Shown piece by piece: positions 55,881 to 64,000 of a stretch of 64,000 nucleotides of DNA; positions within the stretch are counted from its first letter, which is position 1, and every line of letters begins with the position of its first letter. The notes below the pieces were generated by a model. The model ran no database searches, was not told the DNA's origin, and saw only the letters and a program-made list of their open reading frames with translations. Both the position numbers and the translations under genes were made by a program. The stretch is from Lepraria neglecta (taxonomy: Eukaryota; Ascomycota; Lecanoromycetes; Lecanorales; Stereocaulaceae): contig CM065651.1 of NCBI GenBank assembly GCA_033220425.1, forward strand, positions 1,922,001 through 1,986,000, read 5' to 3'.

Positions 55881-56820
55881 TTACAGCTCGTCTACGGCCT
55901 TCTTTGTCGTGTTCACCGCCATCCCGCTGTCTCCGTCTCTTGCTCCAGCAATCCAATGGATACTCGTCTTATGGCACCAATCCCAATCTTCAAAGTCCGG
56001 CAACTTGCGTTTGAAGCCGGCGGATTTGATGCGGTAGTATAGGTCAAAGATGGCTGTCAATTTGCCAGTACTAGGATCGTGCACCTCGTCCTTCTCACGC
56101 ATGGTATGGACGATCTCGTCGACATCGTTACCGATGAAGACTGCGAAACCCGAGGTTGCAAGTGCTTTGTGGATCTTGGTGGCAGGGACGAGGGGGGCGA
56201 AGAGGAGGGTACGGGTGGTGATCTTTGCTTGGATGGATGAAAAGCCTTCTGCGAAGATGATGGAGTCAGCACTACTCTTTGGAGATAAAGATGGAAGGTG
56301 CGAGACGTGTCGAGAGAGTACAGCATAGGCCATTTGCTCCAGCAACAGCTTCTGGAACTCAAAGAACGTTCCGACCTGAGCAACAAAGAACCGAAATGTA
56401 CGTACCGTTGCCAGAATGGACTGGTATGAGGCTGAGCGAGCGAAAGAAAGAATCTTCTGTGGCCGCATAGATGGTATTGTCTACGAAAACTTCGACAAAG
56501 GCCTCATTGATATTATGCTTGGTCTTCAGCAGCGCGAGCAGGTTTGTCAGAAAGACGAGCTGGGTGAGCGGCGCCGCCTTGAATTGCTTCTGCTTCTCTG
56601 TATCGACTTTTCCAACTTTTGGGGTAATGAGGGCGCGTGTGGGACGTCCGAGACCCAGGAAGACGCAGCGTGTGATGTTGAGGTTTGGGAAGAGTTTGAG
56701 ATCTTCAGCAAAGTGCTGGTAGAGCATCTGCGGGCTGGCTGTCGTTTGGAATTTGGCATTATGAGCTTCGAACATTGTTTTGAGCTGTTCTAGCTGAGCT
56801 TCTTGCGATAGGGCCGCCAT
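55881..56820 (-). CDS. SRR1-like / conserved fungal hypothetical
   Basis: Exon 1 is 56820-56422 and exon 2 is 56375-55881 if a 46 bp intron with donor GTCCAT is accepted; 297 residues. The order of blocks, NITRCVFLGLGRPTRALITP, QLVFLTNLLALLKTKHNINE and VEVFVDNTIYAATEDSFFRS, resembles the SRR1 domain (cofactor-like alpha/beta fold). This assignment is tentative. Exon 2 has EFQKLLLEQMAYAVLSRHVS and ends FEDWDWCHKTSIHWIAG. The donor is poor; the alternative is a 2-nt frameshift near 56400. Function unknown. Confidence 0.6.
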
Positions 56821-57075
56821 GATGAATATTGTGGATCAGGGAAAATTTTGGGTGCGTTTCTAAAAATGAATATCAGAAATATAGGCTAAGGGCCGGTAAC
56901 CGGGTGAATACACCAGCGAATTCGGTAAACATGCCCCAATTTGACCTTTGCAAGCTCCTCCCTTCGGCTTTTTGCTGGTGCGTAAAAGTCCTTGGTACAG
57001 CTCAATGTCAAGCTCTACTCAGGCTAACAATAGGACCTTGCAGATTCTGTTCGAGCCACTTCAGGTTACGTTGAA

Positions 57076-57845
57076 ATGGCTCACAACAACACTATGAACA
57101 CCACTGAGCCTGCGGAAGGTAAGCACGCTTGTCCGGACCATTGCCTTCATTTCCGTATAGCTCTGCCTCATACTCTTATGCTGACTCCGGATATGCAGGT
57201 CCTACGAACTTTCTAAGCCTGCCTCGAGAATTACGAGACCAAATCTACGGCTACCTTCTACGCGGCACGTCTCGTGGTGAAGTGGCTTCGGCGGCCGCGA
57301 AGGCTCACACTCGCAAGCGCATCTCTGGTCGCCTGGCCATACTCCACACCTCGAAGAATGTGCGCGAAGAAGCTCTGGAGATACTACACGAGCAAGGCAC
57401 ATTCCGCTTTGTACTCGCTCCACCGGGAAACGATACAATTTCCCAAAAGATCAAGAACCAGATGCAAAACATCGATATCACAATCATCCTCTTTAGCTTC
57501 CGACCAAAACTGGCCCAGGTCGGTGAAGCCATCCTCCGTAGCTTCCATGGCGTGGACGTCAAGCGCAAATCCTGCGTCATCGAAGTCCGCTATCGTGAGG
57601 ATGAAGAGATCGTACGGCCTTCGTTCCTCAGTGCAGTCAAAGGCTTGACCGGTTTTGAACATATAACCTTCAAGATGGTTTGTGTGAAACCCATACTGAT
57701 CTCCGGTGGTATCGCTGTATGGGCTGCCGACCCTGCGCAGAGCTGTCCAGTAAGGTTCAATGACTGGTCTATATCGACGTTTCGCTTCCTGGTCGATATG
57801 CTGGAAGGAGCACTCGGAGATGGGAAGGGTTTCATTGATGACTAG
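57076..57845 (+). CDS. 2EXR/F-box-like domain protein
   Basis: Exon 1 is 57076-57118, an 80 bp GT-AG intron, exon 2 is 57199-57845; 229 residues. The N-terminal FLSLPRELRDQIYGYLLRG is the F-box-like/2EXR hallmark of a large fungal family. Then come LAILHTSKNVREEALEILHE and QGTFRFVLAPP (middle block), and VKRKSCVIEVRYR plus FLSAVKGLTGFEHITFKM (C-terminal block). These may be substrate adaptors or merely domain-repurposed proteins; function unknown. Intact, and the head of a series of decayed relatives further right. Confidence 0.75.
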
Positions 57846-59151
57846 AGAATGCCTGTAAAAATCCAGATTTTTACGAAGGTAAAGTTACCTTCTCCCTTGT
57901 AGTATTGACCATATCCTCCCTTATAGTACTAATAGGCCGAGCACCTGCGGCAGTCTTCTTGGGCCTCCCAGTACGCCCTGTTCCTGTACTCTTATGTGTT
58001 TTCCTCCGCTTATTGCTAGCGGCATTAGGGTCAAGCTCGGTAAGCGCTGGTCGTTTGGTAGGGGAAGGAGTTGAGGTAGATGAGTCTAGTTCAGCGTAAT
58101 TAGGACGATGCTGGAGGTTCCGAAGACGGCCAGCATGTATAGCAAGCCGTGGGTCCTTCGGAGGAGCGAAAACATCCATAGAACATTCATAGTAAGGTAT
58201 ATACATGATGTTAAAGAAGAAAAACGAAGAAGGTATTGATAAACAATACAGGCACGCGGAGAAAACGCGCGGAGAAAACGCGCGAAGACACAGGATTTTA
58301 GCGGGCGCATTCTATACATTGGGGCATATCTTTTGCGCAGATGGACCGATTTTGATGATTTTTGAAGCAGTAGACTCCTTGAAAGAAAACGCATCTTTGG
58401 GACTGATAGGTTACTTATCATATAGAGCGTTTGTGGAGTGCGCAGCGTGCGAAAAAGGATGTAGGATTTTGATGTTCGCGCTAGTCCAGGAAAGGAACCT
58501 GGGGGACTTCTCTCAAGATGTAGATATTGGCTCACTTAGTACGGGAGATCTTCAGGGTTCGAATTGCCCATTTTCTATTATAGTAAAGAGATAAGGGGTA
58601 CTTTTTGCTGAAATTTCGTCCCTGGCAGTACACGACGAGGGAGAGGAACGGATGGCAACTATGAAGGGTTCCACCTGATTGTGGAGCAGCTAGGCGGACA
58701 CTTTCTTACTATAGTCGAGGGCAGGGAGGATTGAAACGTGCGAATTGTCTATGAATGGCAGGGCGGATGACACGGACGCGCATTTCGGCGGGTGGATTAC
58801 CATACCGTGGCGAACATGCTGCAGTCGAACCTTCGTGAGGGGGCTTTCCACAGTTAGTGACACAACTCTAGTCTACGCGCCCAGAATGAGCCGATGATCA
58901 TAATTTCATTGTGGTGAAATGTATGCTTGTGTACCTTTCATAGTGCACCAACCTAGAATCTCCAAGTCGACAACCTCCCATGCTCAAACATTCTCCACAT
59001 CACATAAGATCAGTTAACTCTACGTCTGCACATTCTGCAACTTCACACGCTTACAACATATTCCGAAATTTGGTACTCCTGCGAGAAATCAACTCAAGTA
59101 TCCGACTGTTCCCACTAGCGATTACTGTACTACACGCTTCAGGAAGTCGAG
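57846..59151. other. Intergenic with short CG-rich tandem repeat
   Basis: About 1.3 kb. Near 58255-58292 there are about 2.5 copies of the 13 bp unit GCGCGGAGAAAAC. A + strand frame at 58205-58594 and a basic minus-strand frame at 57871-58206 (TKRPALTELDPNAASNKRRK) lack clear homology; the latter might be the tail of a dead transposase. The GGTTCGAA at about 58556 looks like a B-box, but no tRNA can be folded. Confidence 0.35.
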
Positions 59152-60030
59152 ATGATGGATCTGGGCGAGCTCTCCTTCGAAACAAGTGCCCCGGTGGGCT
59201 TCACGTCACTGCCTCGTGAGCTACGCGATATGATATAAGAATACGTCCTCACCAGCACATACTACGTGGATTACTCTCCGACCGCCCGGCAAAATTCTCC
59301 TTCCGAATGATTCCCTTGGCACCATAGCCATGAATAGGAGTACATACATGCTCGAGCCTAGGGGGCCATTCAACCAAAAGACGTGGAACCACCAGCTCCT
59401 TTGCTATGTCCATCAACCTGCCTCTCGATCTTGTGCGTATCACGAGACATTAGCGACGAAGCGACCGAGAGACTCTACAAATCAAACGCGTTCCTGTTCG
59501 AAGCCGGATCTGATCAAGACATCTGGTCAAGAGACATATACAGTCACATCAAGACTATCAAGTTGATGAGAAAGATCAAGATACTCCTCACTTTCGCAAC
59601 TTGTGGGAGAAGATACCTGACAGGAAGCACAGAACCACACTTCCACGGAGACGAGCGAGGACTACAATGTGTTATTGGCCTAGTCGACAGCTTCGCGGGC
59701 TCAGAGATCAGACGAGTCACCTGCGTTATTCAAAACCAATGCCAGTTGAAGAATGCGATCACTCATCCGAGATTCACGAAGGCGCTTATGGGACTGACGG
59801 GTTTCGAGACGTTGATGCTGGAGAATGCACATTTACGTCCAAGAAGCTGGACTGTGGACCCTGGCAGTGATTTGGACCTATTGAGGGAAAGAGGAATGCA
59901 GCAGCTGGACACGTCTTTGAGGCCGGATCTTGGTATAAGTGAGGTAGTGAAGGATGGCAAGTTCTTCTACCTTTTGACATATCATCCTCGAAACTTCCAT
60001 CTCAAAAAGGGCAAGCAGCCCTTAAGATAG
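59152..60030 (+). pseudogene. 2EXR/F-box-like gene, decayed copy
   Basis: Starts MMDLGELSFETSAPVGFTSL then PRELRDMI followed by a TAA. Three more stops (TGA, TAG, TAG) follow before 59383, all in the same phase as the rest. From there the frame is open to 60030: VSRDISDEATERLYKSNAFL, RRVTCVIQNQCQLKNAITHP and LMGLTGFETLMLENAHL, matching the middle and C-terminal blocks of the gene at 57076. Frame preserved but N-terminal third disrupted, so non-functional unless a shorter product starts at 59383. Confidence 0.6.
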
Positions 60031-60462
60031 GGAATGTCGGAACACAAACCCTCTAGGAAGTACGAGGAGGTGAGGATTTAAAGTTTACTGGACCCATGTG
60101 GGTAGCCGATGGATGCCTGATTTATTTTCCTTTGTTTTCAACACCATATCTACGTGGATGTCTTCTTAGAGTAACCGTGGTATTTACTCTCAGGAAGAGT
60201 GCTGGGTGAGACGATGTCAGCTTTCGAGTGTATTCATGCCATCTCATTGGGGTCTTGTCCATATTGACTGTTCAATACATATATGAGACTTAATAGTACT
60301 AGCCCTAGTACCAATTTTCATGTGTTATGTTCGGCACCAGCTTAATTCCTGCCTGTTTGGATAGGTGGTGACTATCATCACTTAACCAGACACTCTTTCC
60401 ATTTTGACACTTAATTAAAGCTCAAAATAGAAGATTGCCATCTTCTCCTCCGCTCTCAGTCA

Positions 60463-61050
60463 ACGGTTATCCACCCTATACTCAAGCACATCCGATCTCT
60501 CGACACAGAAGCATTTTCGCAGTTACGAAAATTCGAGGTATACCTAGATTTAAGTGACACATGGACCCTTCACCCAGTCAATGCCGATCTACAACCCAAA
60601 TCCAGCACCTTTGTTGAACTGATCTCACAACTAGCAGGCCTGGAGCACAAAGTCAAAACTTTATACCGTCAGAGTCTTTCACCCTGTAGATAGTCTCCTC
60701 TCAGCTACTATCCATGAGCAAATTGTGGCTTGTTTGTAGGGGAAGTGAGTAGCTTGATCATGGTATTGGCTGCATGTGTGGAGGATTTCGAGATTCCCAC
60801 TCGCAACAAGAGTAACGAGGATCATGTCTTAAAGCTCGGCTGACAACTCGTTAAAGGGAAAGATGGATTGCTGGGCCTACTCGAGAGTCGAGGAGTGGGA
60901 AGCTGATGGCGCTATTATCGTAAGGGGAGTTACTATCGTCGAGAAGCTTATGGATGACAGCAGATGATTTGTCGGTGGAACCCGAGGGATGAAGACTGTT
61001 GTAATGGGCAAGTTGCGAAAATGGTGATGTTTGTGAATGGTCTTTGTTTG
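60463..61050 (+). pseudogene. Fragment of an F-box-like/2EXR family gene
   Basis: 60463-60690 reads VIHPILKHIRSLDTEAFSQL, RKFEVYLDLSDTW and FVELISQLAGLEHKVKTLY, the C-terminal half of a fungal F-box-like protein. A further stretch at about 60850-61000 (KGKDGLLGLLESRGVGS, MICRWNPRDEDCCNG) looks like its tail, with stops between. Heavily decayed. Confidence 0.35.
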
Positions 61051-61590
61051 AAAAGTAGGACGGAAAGGGTGGCTATTTTACAAAGGCTGCAGAATCTTGG
61101 AGAGGACATACCCTTTTATATTCTGACTTTCTCAATGGTACAACCATGTTCGTTGCGACTTGCTGCAATTGTGTCCCACTCCTGAAGCAGAGTAATAGGT
61201 CGTGCGATCTTACTTTCGGGACCGGCTAGTGGTAACTTGGAGCTCGTCGGTGTGGTTTCGTGTCTTTGGAACGGATATGGGGAGGTTTGAGCGGCAGATG
61301 ACCATGATGTTGCAGAGGAAGCGATCACAGCCGAGACGAGAGGTTCCAAGGAGCCAGAAAGATCTCTGTATCATCATGTGACCCTTTCCGGAATGTTGTC
61401 TCACGCTCGTACTCAAAGGCTCGTAAAGTCAATATAAACTGCAATTTCTCCCCTCATCTCTTCCATACTGTCATCCGCATCCACCGAGTTTAACATACCT
61501 CAACAGAAGTCCGCAAAACAACCACGACTTATCAACCACGAATCTCACCATTCCACCGTTCCTTAGGCTCTTAGCCTCCGTCGAATTGCA

Positions 61591-62187
61591 ATGGCAGAGC
61601 TCTCAACCAACATTCCTGGCCACATCGAGGCTGAAGATATCCACTATATCTTCTTCGATCTCACCGACCGCGGCACGGATCGTCGCACTCGAATCCCCAA
61701 GAACGCTCAGAACATCGATGTGTAGATACTCACCGGCATCCTCTCGTTCCTTGAAAATACATACCCGGACGAACTCGCTTCAACATTCAAAGGCTCCACT
61801 AGCAAGAACTGCTGGATTCGTCTCTTATATACCAACTTGAGCCTGGAGAGGTGGGAGTGGTCTCCAGATCGACTTACCAGGTGCTTGGAGACTCTCAAAG
61901 GGGTTGAGAGGGTGTATTTGTATCTCTACCTCGACGTCGGGAGCATATATCACCCAAAGGATCGACGACTTATCAGCAACGATGAGATTCTTTCTGAAAT
62001 TCTCCAACACGAAGGATCCAAGGTGTAGAAGACTTTGGGCCCGATGATTTTTCATGATAACACCAATCCGAAGGGCCGGTATCTGGAGTTTCACCCACGC
62101 CGGTACAACGAGGTCAAAGAATTGCGCGACCTTGACTGGGTTGAACTTGATATGTTCCGTGCGCAGGCGGACTGGTAGAAGCGATGA
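61591..62187 (+). pseudogene. Unrecognised gene with three in-frame TAG codons
   Basis: A 198-codon phase from ATG 61591 to TGA 62185-62187 with no frameshift and three internal TAG codons (61723, 62026, 62176). Fragments: MAELSTNIPGHIEAEDIHYI, IPKNAQNIDV-stop-ILTGILSFLENTYPDELA, CLETLKGVERVYLYLYLDVG and VKELRDLDWVELDMFRAQAD. It may belong with the neighbouring F-box-like relics, but I cannot name it. The stops fit CAG or TGG changed to TAG. Confidence 0.5.
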
Positions 62188-62688
62188 CAGGACTATCGGC
62201 TGGGTGTTTGTGGTACATGTGCGACATGGGTAGCGAGATGACTAGGCGTGATTTCTAGAAACCGTTTTCTGGTAGCTCTAATTGCATGCTTCTTTTGAGA
62301 TTACTTCTAGCTTGATGCCTGATTGTCACTTTCTCACTGCGTGTCGGGAATAATCTATGGAATTCCTCGCGGTCCCATGCCTAAATTGTCAAGCCGTCGC
62401 TGTCACTCGTTAGGAGTTCCTTGGAAGGGGTCCGATTTTATGACTAAATTTCTTACCGTACTACTGCTTGCCATCAAGGTTTGTTATCATCAAATTAGGA
62501 GTGATTTGAACTGCTAAACAGTTCCGGAAAGGGATCGAAGAATGCCCAGATATGGCACCCAGTAACATGATTGGGAACGGCCAATGTGGAAATAAACTTG
62601 AGAATGTGAGTTGCGTCGTATTTGTTGTCTAATGCTGTGGACGGACCGCCCGCGCCACAGCTGGAACCCTTCCCCTCCTGATATTCAT
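62188..62688. other. Intergenic, no gene seen
   Basis: About 500 bp holding the 3' flank of the SDR gene. No supported frame. Confidence 0.45.
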
Positions 62689-63612
62689 CTAACGCTTTCT
62701 TTGCTCTTCCTCCCATAATCCCTTCATGCGTGGAACGACCACACTGGCAAAGACACTCGCAGGCAAAATATCCAATATGAATTTCTGCATTGCGTGCCCA
62801 ACATAACCCACTACAACAGCCTTCCCACACCCAACCCGCTGCAACGCAGCCCTAGCCACCGTCCTCGCACCCGGCGTAAAGAAAGTAATGGGATCCTTGC
62901 TGTGGCCCACTTCCGTCACCTTTCCAACAGGAATAGCCAAGACTTCAACATTCTTTCCTTCTGCTTTCATCTCAAGTGCTAAAGAGCTACTCCAGGCCAT
63001 ATTGAAGGCTTTTGAGCCGCCGTATGTGACTGCATATGGTACCATGAAGTCTGCTAGAGACCCAATGGTCATGATCAGGCTTGGAGCTTTCGACTGCGTA
63101 AGTTTGGGTAGAAGTGCCCTTGTAAATTGCGTTGGAAAGCGAGCGTTGAGGTTGATGGCAGAGTCGATCTCCTCGGCTGCCAATAGTTCGAGTGGTGAGG
63201 TTTTGGCCACGCTGCCTACATTGTTGACCAGAACTGTGAGATGTAGATCCTGGAGTTTCGCTACAAGCTTGTCGATCTGCTTGTGTGACGTAGAAGAGGC
63301 ATCCACCACGGCACACCGAAAACTGACATTTGGATACTCCTGTTGCAATCTCCCTTTCACCTTTTCCAATTTCGTAGGATTTCGTCCGTGCAGCACAACA
63401 TTGAAGCCGAGCTGTGCAAGTTCTTGGGCGAAACCAAGACCGATGCCGTCACTGGCACCTGTAACGAGGGCCCACGTGTTAGTTCCCTTACAATACCGCT
63501 TAATGGATGATGATCGCGTGTAGAGGCGGATAAAGCGAAGGAGCTTCAATACGAGAAGTAATGTTGTTGCAGCGCCCACTACCGAGCAGATGTCTTCTAT
63601 CATCTTACCCAA
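62689..63612 (-). CDS. Very-long-chain 3-oxoacyl-CoA reductase-like SDR
   Basis: Single exon, 307 residues. An N-terminal membrane segment (SVVGAATTLLLVLKLLRFI) precedes the Rossmann motif VTGASDGIGLGFA (about residue 50), LHGRNP, NNVG and the catalytic set TIGSLADF...YGGSK with Ser, Tyr and Lys all present. The layout matches ER-bound ketoacyl reductases of fatty-acid elongation (Ifa38/17beta-HSD12 group). The essential KAR is usually more conserved, so this may be a paralogue acting on another lipid or steroid. The C-terminus EEEQRKR is basic, without a perfect KKxx retrieval signal. Start could be the Met at 63612 or 63603. Confidence 0.82.
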   Translation of the reverse strand: MGKMIEDICSVVGAATTLLLVLKLLRFIRLYTRSSSIKRYCKGTNTWALVTGASDGIGLGFAQELAQLGFNVVLHGRNPTKLEKVKGRLQQEYPNVSFRCAVVDASSTSHKQIDKLVAKLQDLHLTVLVNNVGSVAKTSPLELLAAEEIDSAINLNARFPTQFTRALLPKLTQSKAPSLIMTIGSLADFMVPYAVTYGGSKAFNMAWSSSLALEMKAEGKNVEVLAIPVGKVTEVGHSKDPITFFTPGARTVARAALQRVGCGKAVVVGYVGHAMQKFILDILPASVFASVVVPRMKGLWEEEQRKR

Positions 63613-64000
63613 TGTCGTTGAAAGTCGAATGGAGGGTTAAGGAACAGTCGTCAAGAGCACTCTGGAAGCGTAAAAACAAGGCAACTATATCTATTGATTG
63701 TAGCACAAAGGACTGATGAAATCATACCTCAGAGGCACAGCAGGAGACTGGTACGAATACGAGATTAGCCCTATATTCTTGGCAGGATCATCCCAAGTCT
63801 GACAGCGATCAAACTTACCATGGTATTGGAATACAGATCTTTGTGATATCGTTTGCAAGACAAGACAAGTGAAGTTTGTTGATGATCCATTACTAGCTTA
63901 TGATCCCCCCATAAGATTGTCCCGTGCGGAGAAAGGAATGAAATGACTCAAAACTGTCCCATTCCTTTTGACCAAGACCTCTAGTTCTACAGGTTCAAAC
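63613..64000. other. Upstream region of the SDR gene
   Basis: About 390 bp to the window end. No frame or recognisable site. Confidence 0.4.

Noticed and set aside
58500-58600. tRNA gene suggested by GGTTCGAA
   Set aside because: The A-box-like sequence is too close to the B-box and no acceptor or anticodon stem can be formed.
1-64000. CRISPR array, rRNA or bacterial-type operon
   Set aside because: No regularly spaced repeats, no rRNA sequence and no Shine-Dalgarno-type gene packing; the gene structure is fungal throughout.

Overview
The window comes from a filamentous ascomycete (Pezizomycotina). This is inferred from: genes split by many 46-150 bp GT-AG introns; a lysine pathway with mitochondrial homoaconitase (alpha-aminoadipate route); fungus-restricted families (HET domain, 2EXR/F-box-like, DUF7580, ankyrin plus C2H2 proteins, CRT10, TDA3); and inactivated transposons with C-to-T/G-to-A decay of the kind repeat-induced point mutation (RIP) leaves. 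A leotiomycete is my guess, but the class cannot be fixed from the sequence alone.

Layout. Conserved blocks alternate with decayed accessory islands. 1-3.7 kb: SER1 and LYS4, two amino-acid biosynthesis genes, divergent from a short shared promoter. 3.7-11 kb: accessory island with a Ser/Thr/His-rich gene, a tandem pair of unrecognised paralogous genes bracketed by two remnants of one ankyrin-type gene, an internally deleted piggyBac-like copy, a foldback and a MITE-like element. 11-20 kb: housekeeping block of CAX4 (dolichyl-diphosphate phosphatase), CRT10, TDA3 (FAD oxidoreductase) and GYP7 (Rab GAP). 20-32 kb: accessory island with a broken HET-domain gene, a nearly full-length piggyBac-like transposase gene with six in-frame TAG codons, a metallo-beta-lactamase-fold gene, a palindrome cluster and several relics. 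32-38 kb: a multicopper oxidase and a large GAR (Gas2)-domain protein. 38-42 kb: remnants of a zinc-finger/ankyrin gene and a DUF7580 gene, head to head. 42-52 kb: a LanC-like gene, the checkpoint gene HUS1, a single-pass membrane protein and PUF3. 52-64 kb: an SDR with an unusual active site, a methyltransferase with one internal stop, an SRR1-like gene, a 2EXR gene followed by decayed relatives, and a very-long-chain ketoacyl-reductase-like SDR.

The housekeeping genes are unrelated in pathway and look like ordinary fungal gene order. In the islands, many reading frames are preserved but interrupted by stops one transition away from Gln, Arg or Trp codons. In the piggyBac copy and in the ORF at 61591-62187 every internal stop is TAG. 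Three conserved genes begin with very small coding exons (LYS4 6 nt, PUF3 12 nt; CRT10 has an internal 8 nt exon), and HUS1 has a 13 nt exon plus an apparent 1-nt frameshift. All exon boundaries were placed by eye from splice signals, reading frame and remembered family sequence; no alignment or search was run.
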